64,000 nucleotides of DNA. Source: Viscum album (taxonomy: Eukaryota > Streptophyta > Magnoliopsida > Santalales > Viscaceae). Where the stretch lies: positions 955,270,097-955,334,096 of the forward strand of contig OY728121.1 in assembly GCA_963277665.1 (NCBI GenBank), read 5' to 3'. The position numbers and the translations under genes are program-made. Of the stretch, positions 46,901 to 59,600 are shown piece after piece. Every line of letters starts with the position of its first letter. Position 1 is the first letter of the stretch. Under the pieces are notes generated by a model. It was not told the DNA's origin. It did no database searches and saw nothing but the letters and a program-made list of their open reading frames with translations.

Positions 46901-47937
46901 TTTATATGTTCCTAGAGTTAATAAGGAAAATTCATAAGTGAGGTAGGGCATGTAGTGACTTGAGATGGATTTGAAGGTTGGAACATGAGTGAAATGAAAT
47001 GGGAAGTGGGTAGGAATCATATAGGAAGCATGATATATTCAACAAAGAATGAGTATTTTCTTTTCTATTCTTTGGTTTGTGTGTTTTTAACCAAGAAATA
47101 TAATATATTTTTTATTTTGAATTCATTATATGGCTTAGGAGTGCAATAGTGTAAGTGTGGGTGAGTGATGAGAGACAAAATTTTCAAGAATTAATTTTTT
47201 TAAATGGAAATTAACCCCATAATTAATATAAAATTTTGGAAATTATCCAATATTTTGATATTAATTGAATCTATAATTTAATTGTTAAATGAATTAATTA
47301 TATGATTTTTAGTTGATTTATTCATCTTTTTAATCAATTAAAAATCCATAAACTGATTTTTAGATTCTATGTTTAAACTATTAACATTCTTATAATTATA
47401 ATTTTAATTATATAATTCAAATCTAGAATAACTTAAATAAAGCCTTCACTAAGGTACCAATTTCTCATGATTTTTATATTATTGAGGAAATGGACCCCCC
47501 ATACACCCAAGAGATCATATGTAACATAATTATGGGAATGAGTGAGAATTTGGAAAAAAAATTATCTAGGGGTGGTACATGAGATATATTTGAAGGAGAA
47601 GCTGATATGTAATAATTTTTTAGATCTCTCCCTATGATGTGTAACAAAATTTCCTTTTCTAAATTAAATAGGATAATATTTTTTAATATATTTTTGAGAA
47701 TTGAAGCTCATATGTAACTTAATTTCCCCACTGAAGATCTTATCCAATATCCCAATGTTTGAAAAAGTTTAAAGAAGTGATACACAATATATTTTCCATT
47801 AACTAGATGATACATATGATCTTTTAGGCAGGACTGTGTATGTAATATTTTAGAGTACCTAAATTTATAAGATCTTATATGCAATATAATTTTGCCCTAG
47901 TGAAATTATATTTAATAACATTGAATGTTTCTAAAAT
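43918..47937 (+). other. Internal region of Tat/Athila-type element, no gene recognised
   Basis: A T-rich run of GTTTTTTT units is at 43977-44031. Small frames (45162-45386, 46436-46636) have no motif I recognise. The 3' part (47511-47900) carries loosely spaced copies of a CATATGTAACATAATT-like motif. The rest is AT-rich. Confidence 0.5.
47511..47900 (+). repeat. Degenerate short repeats before the 3' LTR
   Basis: Versions of ATATGTAAnnTAATTT occur near 47516, 47604, 47634, 47709, 47836 and 47876, often preceded by GATC or GAAGCT. Spacing is 30-125 bp. Such 3' UTR repeats are known in Tat-clade elements and can seed satellites. Confidence 0.5.
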
Positions 47938-47949
47938 TAGGAGAAGGTA

Positions 47950-49117
47950 TGGTCACATCTTTGGGTACTTAGTCACACCTTAAGAAAATTAAAATCTGAA
48001 TTTTCCCAAAATGAATAGGGAATGAATTAAAATAAAAAAATCATTCCTAATGTCTATAAAAATTAGGAAAATATTATCCGAGTGTTCCACACATTTAACA
48101 TCTAAAAACTAAATAAGGCGATAGTGATCGTGGGGTGGAATTGAAGCAAGGATAAGATACAATATGATCTTGCTATAGAAAATTTCACCCTCAATTAAGA
48201 CATGTGGAATCCATCCGATAAAGAAGGGATCTTGTTGCTTAGTTATAAATTCTAGGAGTAGGATGGAGAATAACTTGATGATTATAAATATTTCCTTCCA
48301 CCCCATTTGTAAATGATTCAAGACCTTGTCCATCGACCTTGACTTAATTTAGTTAGGAATTTCTTATTTTTTATGAATTTTTAATTAAATTTATTCTATT
48401 ACATTCATGTGTTCTTAATTCCCATTTATTTTAAATTTTTGTAAAGTGATTATCAATATCTCATTTATGATGAGATGATAATCTGAGAATCACCCACTAG
48501 ATGAAAACTGATGATTCAGTGTTTTCACATCTATTTTTTTTATTATGGTGATTTTGGTGATTGAGGGGTATAAGTGAATGAATGTACATTGTGATTCCTT
48601 TTACCTATTTCCTTTCTTCCTACTAAAATCCATTATCTCTCCTACTTCTCCAATCATTAGTGTATGATGAGATAAATGGTTTTAGGACTCATATTAATGA
48701 TTATTTTGAGATATTGGTGGGAAGATCACTTAGGATGTTTCATGAGTGTGATGTCCATTCACATAATTTATATAGTGAGGGTGTGTGTAACCATTTGGAA
48801 ACACACAAGAGAGTTAAAACAGGGAATAAAAGAAGTGAGAAAATGAAGGATCATTAAGGTTTAATCTAAGGGTGTCTCATTTCTTTTATTTCATTTTTTT
48901 GCATCAAAATTTTCATGTTCATTTTTTTCGCATTTATTAATCCTCATTTTTTATCTGTATTTAGAATTTAAAAAACCAACAAAAAACAAATATTAGTACT
49001 AGATAATAGAGAGTGTTACAGGATTGACTCCTTAAGAGAAAATCCTATGATCAAAATTAAGTTTTACGTATGATACTATAAATTTTATTTTTAAATCCCT
49101 AAAAAATGACATCTGTA
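47950..49117 (+). repeat. 3' LTR of Tat/Athila-type element
   Basis: It starts TGGTCACATC after a purine-rich AGGAGAAGGTA and aligns with 42720-43896. The end near ATCTGTA corresponds to ATCTTTCCA at 43896. The open frame at 48660-48857 is a chance frame across it. Confidence 0.75.
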
Positions 49118-50223
49118 AGTTATACAACACTTTGGGTACTGCATATTACTTTTTTTTATTAGGTATCTGTAAACATGAGTTGTAGTGATTGAAGTCCTTT
49201 GATCTCACATGGAACAACCCAACTTCTTAGTTCTGAAGTGGTGATGTGAGGATTTTATAGAATTGGATTTTTTAGATAATGTGGATTCTATGAAGTTCTT
49301 GGGATCCTTTAGCACATGAGCTATGGGGTTTTGAACTCCAATGGTTTGAGGATTCCCCTAATTACCCTTATTCACAATTGAGGCGTGACTTATAATTTGG
49401 ATATAAACTTGGGACACTCTGAGTCTTATACCAGCCTAAGTGTCCTCAAATACTTGTATGATGTGATTCTTCATAGACTTAAGCCGAGGAATGGTTTTTG
49501 GAGACTCCCCCATGTTATTATGATTCCTCCCTATAAAACATGTTTGGCTATTCCTTATCTACTTCTTTTCTGGTTACTCTATTATACCGGAGGTTTCAAG
49601 ATTTCTAGTTGTTTCATCTTTCATATGTTACTCTAGGTAATCCTACTAAGTATATTTATACTCATCCCTACACAGACCTTGTGCCCACACATGTTGTGTC
49701 TATGCAGATGATGTAAAATTTGGAGATGGGCTTGGTGATTGTGGAGATGGAGCTGTTTATGTGAAGAAAATGCGTTGTGTCATATGTTGGTACTTAGAGG
49801 TGGCATTTAATGTTAACAGACCCTTCCCATGAGTCCTTGGCATATTGTGGAACATGGAGAATCATTTTAGGCATTCGTTATATGAGGAGGTGATGTACCC
49901 CCTATTCATGTACAATGCGCATTGTGGTGTTATTTTTTGTATTTATCATCTTTAAAAGTTAACAAGAAGCATAGTGTTGTATAATTGTTGTTCATTCATC
50001 CATTGTTATGCAGTTCAATTATTTTTTTATATTGATTTCTGTTGTTGGTTATATTTTTAATTTTATATTGAATATATGTCACAAATTTATATAAACTATG
50101 GTCTCCCATATCTGACTATGTCTTCTTAGTTCCAGTTTCCAACCCCTAGACTACTCGAGGTGAGCTTGAGGTAGAACACTCGACTTACTGTCAGCACAGG
50201 TGGGGTCCTAGTGGGTCGTGTCA
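49118..50223 (+). repeat. Truncated Ty3 LTR related to element 2, + strand
   Basis: The right end GGTGGGGTCCTAGTGGGTCG TGTCA mirrors the element-strand end of the element 2 LTR (CCCCATTGGGCCGAGTCGTGA). The hairpin block at 49636-49671, followed by CCCACACATGTTGTGTCT, matches 38185-38226 in reverse. No primer site follows it, so it is a solo or 3' LTR remnant with the 5' part missing or diverged. Confidence 0.6.
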
Positions 50224-50233
50224 TGTCACTTTA

Positions 50234-50420
50234 AGCCTATCTAAAGTGGCCAAATGCTATGAAAATGGTGTCTAAAATCATCCATGGTTCCTATAGATTC
50301 TCCCAAGTCAAAACACCCTTCTCATTTTTCTTTTTCCTTGAGATATAGTAGAATATCATGGTGTGATAGAGAGTCCCACCCAACCATTTGTTGATTTAGG
50401 TAATCTCATGAATACACATT
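50234..50420 (+). repeat. Direct repeat, left copy
   Basis: CTATCTAAAG..ATGAAAATGG..AAGTCAAA..ATCATGGTGT..AGGTAA matches 56443-56618 in the same order with many differences. It may be part of another LTR; the right copy contains CTATATAAAG, a good TATA box. Confidence 0.55.
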
Positions 50421-53400
50421 GGAGGAAAATCCCATAGGTTGTTTTTTAGTGATCTTCATTAAACTAGTGTATGAAGAAAAAGATTTGTTCAACATCGGTG
50501 TAAGGTACATAAGTTTCTTTATTTTATGTTATGCATGGTTTTGGTTTCATAGCATGTTTGATCTTAGTTTAGGGTTTCTTATTTTCTTTCACTACTTAAA
50601 TAAGTGTTATTCAATCCTTAGAAACTGAATAATGGTACCAAATCCACTTCATGCTTCTTGATTCATGAAATAATGTTAAAATGAAGGAAATAGATATCAT
50701 TTGTTGATGTCATATGCTAAATCATAAAAAACAATTTAGAATTTGAACTGTAGCATGCCTTATGATATGAGATATCATAAGCAACGATACAATCACATCA
50801 TATGATATAGGATATCATAACTGACAACATAGTGTAATTTCATTGGTATTAAATATATCTTAAAATATGATATAGCTAATCACAACATATGGTGGTGCTG
50901 AATTTCACTATTTACATACCAAAATAAAGATCATTGTATCATATTTATGATATCGATGCATGTCATAAAATATGAATTCCATTTAAATGGAACCACATTT
51001 TATGATATAGATATATTATTAAATGTGATTGATAGTATTGTATTATCTATTGTAGGTTATGAATTAACAATCATAAGAAATGATATTAGTTTTAAACTAA
51101 ATCTTGTATTATGATATAACAAGTATTGTTAAATATAATATAAATATAAACATATTTTTTAAAATATTTCAATTATGAATTGGATTTTATAATTTTTAAA
51201 TTTTTTATAAGTTATAGAAAAAGGTATTTTGGTATATTTATTTAATTTATAATAATTTTATAAATTAATTTATTATAAATTTTTTATAGTTAATTATTAA
51301 ATTTTTATGAAACATTTATTAAATAAATATCCATAATATTTACTATTAATATAAAATTACCTTTAGTATATTTGGAATTTCTTATAATTTGGATATACAA
51401 TGTTAATATAGAAATTAAAAGGAAATTTAAAAAATGTTTATAAATTACAATAAGAAAAATATAAAAGAGTATATATTGAACTATAAATTCTTCATAATTA
51501 TTAATTTGAAAATTTTAAATTAAAATTTATTATTTGAAAAAAAATATTTGAACCGTGTCTAAAAGAGTTTTTATAATTGATATGATCAGCGTTTAAATAA
51601 TATTAAATGTGTGATATTTTGATTATGAATTTTTTTTTGAATAATAGATATGAAATATAAAAATGTTTATATACAAAATCATATATTTATTTAAAATGCC
51701 ATATAGAGGATAATATACAGGAGTTAATATTTGAAATAAATATAATTTTTTATATTTATTTAACTATGGAATGTCTATAATGAATGGTTAAATTTTAAAG
51801 TGTTTATAATTTCTTTATTTATGAATTGTTCATTAATGTATATATCATATATAAATTTGTGAATTAATCATTTATTTAGTTTATTATATGATTTTATTTA
51901 TAAATATAAATGTTATAATATGAATGAATGTAGGATTTAGTTTAAAGTGTTAAACTTATTCTATACATTTTCATACACGCATTCAAGGAGTTACATGCTA
52001 GGTATGATAATTGATTTAGTTTTCTTTTACTTTGGTTTTGGATTGTCTTAGGTTATGTGGTTGAATTAAGAAGTTGATTATATTTTATACATATTAGGTG
52101 TTAGAACTGTGATATAATTGAGGTATCTATTGGGTAAATAACCATGGGAAGAGGGACTTTAGATCGGATAGCACAATGGCCCAGGAGCTTAGGCACCATC
52201 TAGAAAAGTGGGGGTTATTTATATGTATCTCTATGCTTACTCTTGCGAGGATTTTTGTTTTCATATGATTCTAAGACTTTATATGAAATTCTTTCATGTA
52301 CCTTATTCATGGGATGGATATGTTTAAATATAATTAGATTATAATTTGGGTTAGTCACAAAAGCTATGAGTTTTGTAAAGGGTTACACATAAATATAGTT
52401 TAAACACATTTATTTAATGGAAGGAATAAGGATTAAAAACTAAATATTTAGAAACATGCATACATTTAAAGGGAATTCATGATATAATATAGTGTGATAA
52501 TAAAACCCTATTGAAAAATACTAAGTGTCATATTCCTTCCAAATCAAACACATGTCAAGACCTCGATCATCTAACCAAGTAATTTCATGCTAAAGTTGGG
52601 TGGACATGGATTATCTTATTCAATTCATGGTGGAAATGGCTAATATGAAAAGTTATATAACCAAATTTCACCATAATATTTGGGTTACATGTAGCTGGGA
52701 AACCCTATAAGATTGGATATCAGAGTAATGAAGTTGATTTTATTCATATAATGGATTGGATAAAGTGTTATCCACTCAACTATCTAAGATTCATATATAA
52801 TATGATTGGAATAATTACCTACCTATATAACTAAATTATGAGATGAGAACTAAAGCAGGCTCACAACTTAGTGAAATATGTTTCTTGGATAACTAATTGG
52901 TATGGTGGAATTTAAAAAGGGGCATGATTTAAGTGGGATTAAATTAAATAAAAGTATATATTAAATTAATGAAAAAATGACACTTATATGACAAAAGCTT
53001 CTTTTGTAGATAAAATAGAATCATATTCATAAAATATGACTTTGAGATTAATCCATGATAAGTAAAATATTAACGAATCAACTTTACTAACTAGTACATA
53101 AACATAAAAATTGTTCTTAATCATGATGTAAAATTCTATGTGTTAGAGTAAACCATTCTTAAACAACTAAGTAGTTCAAAAATTGAATCTAAATGTTTAT
53201 ATAAAGCACACAATGACTCAATTAAGGTTTAAAATGGTATTAGAAGTGATATGGATAAAGAAACTTTATTCTCCACTCATGTACTCGATATGATTGGGTC
53301 ATTAATGACATGGGGAGACTAAAGGTTTCCTTAAAAAGATTTTTTTTCTATGGAATTATTTTTGTAATCATCATTGGAAATGTCCTGATAGAGTGATTGG

Positions 53401-55480
53401 GTTCAATAAAAATTTACCCTATTTTCTCAATGTATTGAGGATAGGTGAACTGGGCATGAGGTTTCTAGGTTAACGTATTATATAGATTGTACAAATGGGT
53501 AAAACTTGAAACGAAAAGAAGAAAAGTCTATTTTAAAGTCCAATAATGTTTCTTCAAGTTGACAGTAAAAATATTTGAAATGTAAAGGAGGTGATAAGAA
53601 GTAGGGGAATTTTTTCCATAAGATGGAATAATTTTAGATTCCTGAATGGGATTAAAAAACATGAAAAGTCTATATCATATACCAATTTTATGGAAATAAA
53701 TTCTTTGATTTTGAATGGTATATAATACAAAATACATATTTTATAAATATTTTCAATATACTAGAATTAAAAATAAAATAAATAACTAATGAATATTTAA
53801 GTGTGCATTTAAGTGACAAAGTAAGAGTTTCTACATCATGGAGTTAAAATGGAAAAGATTATTTCAAGCTCAAATGGATCTATATAAAATATTTTCATTT
53901 TAATTATATTTATCTTATATGGTGAGAGAAGTTATTAGTTAACTGTAAGTTGTTGTGAATTAAATAAGATGATGTTTTAATCCATATGTTTTATAATCTT
54001 CAAACTCTATAACATGGTTTGAAAAGGATACAAGGGTGAAAATGTTTTACCTCGGATAAAAGAGTTTATCCATGATATTTTTTAAAATATGAGAGAGAGA
54101 GAGAGATTACACCATCCATCAATGTCATATTTTAAAAAATAATTTTTTTAGAACAATGATCTAAACACATATAATATCACATAAAATATGGTTTTAAATA
54201 TTTTATTTTTTAAATATTCTCACTAAGGGAAAATAACTGTTATTTTTTGAACACAAAGGAGTTTTTTTTATCTTATTGTTATATTATGAAAAAAATATAG
54301 TTTCTAAGAGGTTAGTGGGAGTATGTTTTGATTTATAGAAATTGAAATGTAAAAAATAAAAAATTATACAAATAAAAATTCAAAGTGAATGTCACTTAAT
54401 GTACGAAAATATTTAGGGTATGTTTTGGTAAAAAAGGATATTATAAAGGGTTACATTTAGTTACCAAAACTGATCTCAAAGTAAAGTTTTCACGGAAATG
54501 TTACAAGATTATGATGTTGGATATTTGATCAAATATTTGAACATAAGGAATATGATTCATAATCTATCAATTATTCAAAATACCTTTCTTCATAGATATT
54601 ACCTTTTAACAGTTTTAATGGGAGGGTTTTATCAAATGGACACATAAAGATGTGGTTAGGAATTACATTAAGATGTAATAAGATTAAAAAAACCTATAAT
54701 GTGGAAAACATAAGGCATTATAGTATTCCTTCATATGATATATGAGACTAGCTCTATCAAAATGTTTTTTAGTGTTATTAAAGGTATTTAAGAATACAAC
54801 ATATATGATTTTATACAAAAACATTCTCCACTTTACCATTATTTCATATTAGATGCATCCAACACATGAGTGAAATGATAATTAAACATTAAATATATGA
54901 CTTTGAGTTAACCCTAATCGATGTGATGAAATGTTAGGGTTAGAATGGGAAGGATTTTGTATGAGGATACTAAATATACTCATGAGACATAAAACAAGAT
55001 TTTTGTGTTGGATAACCCCTAAAGTATACCTCATGAAGTATCATACACTATGTCTTTGGTATACTAAGGGTGCATGTTTCATTTTTTTATTTCCATATTA
55101 CTTGAGGTTATACAAGATAATTAACATGATAGACTTCATATTTTGATAAATTTCTTAGATCATCCCTAGGACTGAGTTAAATAGGGTTTGGTTTTATATA
55201 TTGTTGATTATTTAATTAATTGAGTTTAATAGAGATGGGATTTATCCTCTTGTGTGATGATTTTAACATCAAGGAACTTGATTGGGATAAACTTAAGGAT
55301 TGTATGGTTTTACCTATATAAGTTACATGTGCTGTAATTTTCTTTTGGATGAGGGGAATGTGATGTGATTATCCTTTAGGGTGAATGACATGTGATGTGT
55401 TCATCCATCTAGATAGTCTATACTCAGAGAATTAATAATTTATGGGTAGATATACGACATTGAAATAATCTATTTATAAT
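50421..55480. other. AT-rich stretch without recognised genes
   Basis: This 5 kb is probably the decayed interior of another element. 50700-51130 carries repeated ATGATAT..ATATCAT motifs. 51150-51900 is extremely AT-rich. A less AT-rich island at 52130-52250 (AATGGCCCAGGAGCTTAGG) is unidentified. A short GA run lies at 54092-54107. Small frames (50419-50628, 54931-55146) have no recognisable motif. Confidence 0.5.
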
Positions 55481-56442
55481 AGTTATTTGATATCTTAGAA
55501 AAAGATATCATATGAAAATTCAAGCTTGTATATGATATAGTTAGTGGACACGACACAAGTATCATGATATATGTGTTTGATGGAGATAATTTCAAATACC
55601 TTTGTAGCTTGAGTATCACATATTCTTTTCAAGAGGTATCTGTTTTCTTACATTTATGAAATTAGGAATTCATATTTTTTTTCTCACTGCTACAAAGATC
55701 TATGAGGTCACACTTTGTAGTTTAATAAATGAGGATTGAGTTTTAAAAAAGTCAATGAGATACTCTAAAATTGTTTTAGTTTTTATCTATAATGGGTTTT
55801 GGATAGAAATTCACAACATATTTTCTATGATGTGATACATAGTGAAATTGATGATATTTTTTCAAAATTATTTTTTAAATATCCAAAAGGATTTTTGAAT
55901 ATGGATTCATAAGTTATTGTTTATGATACGATATAAATTGAAATGAAATGGTTTCCATGATGATTTAGTTCAGTTGAGATATTGATTGAGATATTCCTGA
56001 AAGCCTTATATATATATATGATATATATTAGACTATATCATAATGTATGATATAAGGATATTTTTTGGTATGACATCCATGTTACAAAAGATAAATTTTA
56101 TGCTTTTGGGGAAAATTTTGCCTATGCCTATCATACTGTATGATATGAATATATCATAATTACATAGTGAATCACATTTAATTATTCACATAGAAACCCA
56201 ATGATATTTTTTAGAAAGTTAAACATTAAGTCTTAACATTAATATCTCTTCAACATAAATTCTATCATTAATTATAAATGTTTCATATGATGAAACATTT
56301 GGGAGAATCAAATATATTTATATAATAAATGCATGAACATACTTGGTATAAGGTTGAAAAGTGTTTATAACAATCAGAACAACTTAAATTTTTTATAATG
56401 TTTAATTAAATTTCATGAATGCTCAAGGATCATCCTAGAGTC
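55481..56442. other. Region with dispersed ATGATAT/ATATCAT motifs
   Basis: GATATCATATGA, ATCATGATATATG, ATATCATAATGTATGATATA and TGTATGATATGAATATATCA occur across this stretch, along with a TA microsatellite near 56010. No gene seen. The same motif style is found at 50700-51130. Confidence 0.5.
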
Positions 56443-56621
56443 CTATATAAAGATGCATAAGTCCATGAAAATGGAATCTGAACTCATATGTTGTTCATGT
56501 GGATTCTCTAAAGTCAAAGCTCTATTCTTCATCTTCCTTTTCCTCAAGAAATAATTCCATATCATGGTGTAAAGGATAGTACCATCCAAACTCTAAGTTA
56601 TTCAGGTAAGCCCATAGATAC
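56443..56621 (+). repeat. Direct repeat, right copy, with TATA box
   Basis: This is the partner of 50234-50420. CTATATAAAG at about 56443-56452 is a strong TATA box. The copy is cut at 56621 by the next LTR element, so its continuation should lie right of the window. Confidence 0.55.
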
Positions 56622-59600
56622 TGTAACACCCCATGATTTTATGGTATGTCCCCTTTTAAATTTAATCTCTTCAACATCTTTCATTACACACAACACCGAG
56701 CTTAACCATACAATGAAATATTATTATAACCAAGACGTTAAAATGGAATGAATGAATATTATTAAAAAAAACATTGAAATTTATATATATTAAAATTTCT
56801 TGACATTCAACCAATATATTTTATAGGCATAAGATAAGAATAAATCAAATTTTAAGCATAAATACTATATTTTTCTGAAGACAATTTTCTCTCCTCTTAA
56901 TAGAAATGTTTTTTTAAAACTAAAATTTTAAAATTTTATAAATTATTTTTGAAAAAATAAACATTATTTTTGAATATGGAATATCAAAATTTAATTTGGT
57001 TGAATTTTTTGTATTTTTCTGATAAGTTTTATTTTTTGATGAATAATGGAAAATACTGCATTTTTATTGAACACTACTTTTTCATATAATTTATTTATAT
57101 AGTTAGATTATATTTTAGATTGGTTTTAAAGTATAAATAGTTCAAATATACATCAATAAAATCAATTTGGGTCATTTCAATCAATTTCACATTGAAATTG
57201 GACATAAAAACATTTCAAACTTTTAAACATTTTTTTCTTTAAAACTCATTGTTTCGTCCCGTCAAGAGGATTAAATTTTAATTAATTTCTAAAAAATTCT
57301 ATGAATTGAAGTTATAAAAATGGGTACCATATTTTAAATAATAATTTAAAAATTAATGAATTAGTTCCCCTTTATTTTTTGACAATATTAATAGCAACAT
57401 TGGTAATTTTTTTCTGTGGTAATGGGTAAATTGGGTAAAAATCGAGTAAATAAGGGTAAAAATAATGTAATAAGGACTATAAAATTACACTTAAACCTAT
57501 TGAAATTTTATTGTATGAAAAAATTTCTTCAATAATCACTCAGGTTATAATATATGGACTTATTTTCCATTTATAATTGATTATGACATTTATAATATTT
57601 TATTTAAAGAAAAGACAAAGATGTCACAATAAAATTCTAAATAAATAAAATATTTTTGATAAGGGGTTATCTAGTGAATATTTTCGAATAAAAATATTCA
57701 TTTTAAATATAAAATATTTATATTTATCATGATAATTTATTTTTAAATATTAGTTAAGAAATAATTATCTTAAATTCTTTCACAATAGTGATGTGGTGAT
57801 TATTTTATTAATGGAAATATCAAATAAATGATATTAAAAATATTAAACTAAATATAATTTGATATAATTAATATGATAAATTAATTTTATAGATTAATTT
57901 GACATTTTAGGGTTATATTAGATGTTTTTTTAATTTATATTTATATTTTAATATTTTTTAAAGTTAGTGTAGTGAATAACCTCAAAAATTGGCATTAATG
58001 ATATTTTAAATTAAATAATATTTTATTAAATGACAAAAAATTTCTTAAAAACATATATTTATAAAAATTATCATGATAAGGTAAAAAATTTCATAAATTA
58101 TTCATTTATGGTTAGTTTTTCATTTTATAGTAACAATATTGACCCTTATAGTGTAAAAATCCTTGTTGTCACGGTAAGAGTTAAATGGATTAAAGAAGGG
58201 TTAAAACCAAAAGATAAGGGTAATAATTTGACCTAAACTCATATAAATTTTTTTATGAGAGTATTTAGACCCATAATAATCTTATATTTTAAACAAATCA
58301 CTTTAGATCAATATGGATTTGAAAAGTAATTTATATTAATTTAATATTTTGAGAGTTTCCAAAAGTCCCCCTCACCTCAATTTTAAAAGGGAACCTCCTC
58401 CATCACTTCTTCACAACACCTTGAGACTTCTAGATCAAGAAAAAAATAACTACTTATGCTTATAACCCTATACCCCTTAAGAAGAGATCTAAAGGAAGTC
58501 TCTTAAAGAAGAGGTAATCATTTTTACCTACTCATCCAAGTTCATTTTTTCTTATACTTCCTTTTTATATGTTTTTACACAATAGATTAATAAATACAGT
58601 ATCATATATATTCTGAGATATTATTATTATTATTATGGTATAACCATATTCTACCTTTTATACATCCTACAAAAGACAAAAGCACCGCGTGTGTGTACAT
58701 ACGACTTACCATCTCCACGTCGTGGTGTAATTTTTTTTTCATCACCACATTACTTGGATGGGTATAATGATAGAAATAATGGACATATATGATAATAATT
58801 ACATTATATTTATTTTATAAAAATTAATATACCATCAAATTTCTTACCCTTTCACTAATAAAAGAAAGTTATCATCACTCATGCGTATGTACAGCTGACC
58901 GTCTCCAAGAAGCGATGTGATTCATTTTACACATTGTCCATTAAATATTGATTATAAAAATGTATATAATGAATAAATATGATATATATAAACTTAAAAT
59001 AATTATTTATATGAAATAAATATATCATATTCATAGGAAATATGACTTACACGACAAAACATGCATAGGAAAATGAAACTGTTAAAAGTCGAAATAAGGG
59101 TAATAGTGAAATATTATAAAAAATAGGTGACAAAATAATATAATAAGATCGTATATGATATCATAAATATTAATAAAGTTCTTATATAAGTTAATAAAAT
59201 TATTAAAACCATTATACAATAGGATAAATCATGTTCAACTAAAAGAAGTTTAAGGTAAGGGACTTTGTCTCAATCTCTTTTCATTGAGGCATAATTTGAT
59301 ATTATACTCCCACTTTCTTTTATGATTTGTATATATAGAACCTTTGAATTATCATGTCATTAAATTATTTATTATAAATTCATTTAATGTTTTTTTAAAT
59401 TTTATTCTTTAATTGGGTTATTATTTAAATGTTCAAAGTGGTATGGAACACCTTGAATGTTAAACAAATTAAGTATCAAATAATTTTCTCCAAATCAATA
59501 TTCATGATATTATTTTACATATTTATTTATATTTATATAAAAGTATTATAAAGATAATTATATATATATTTTTAATTTCATTCAATGGTTTTAAAAATAA

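Larger units (their letters stand above)
42720..49117 (+). mobile_element. Decayed Tat/Athila-type LTR element, 6.4 kb
   Basis: Two direct repeats (42720-43896 and 47950-49117) bracket 4 kb, and a tRNA-Asp-type primer site (43900-43917) follows the left repeat. Purine-rich blocks like GTGAGGGGGAGGG (45690) recall the post-pol region of Athila/Tat elements. I could not recognise gag or pol motifs. It is either so old that they have been lost, or a non-autonomous derivative. Its left LTR lacks the first few bases where the diverged Ty3 LTR abuts. Confidence 0.72.

Noticed and set aside
49385..49636. 83-residue hydrophobic frame as a membrane protein
   Set aside because: It lies in a truncated LTR, has no motif or upstream signal, and fits a chance frame.
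54092..54107. GA microsatellite as a regulatory element
   Set aside because: It is a short run in AT-rich DNA with nothing around it to suggest a promoter.
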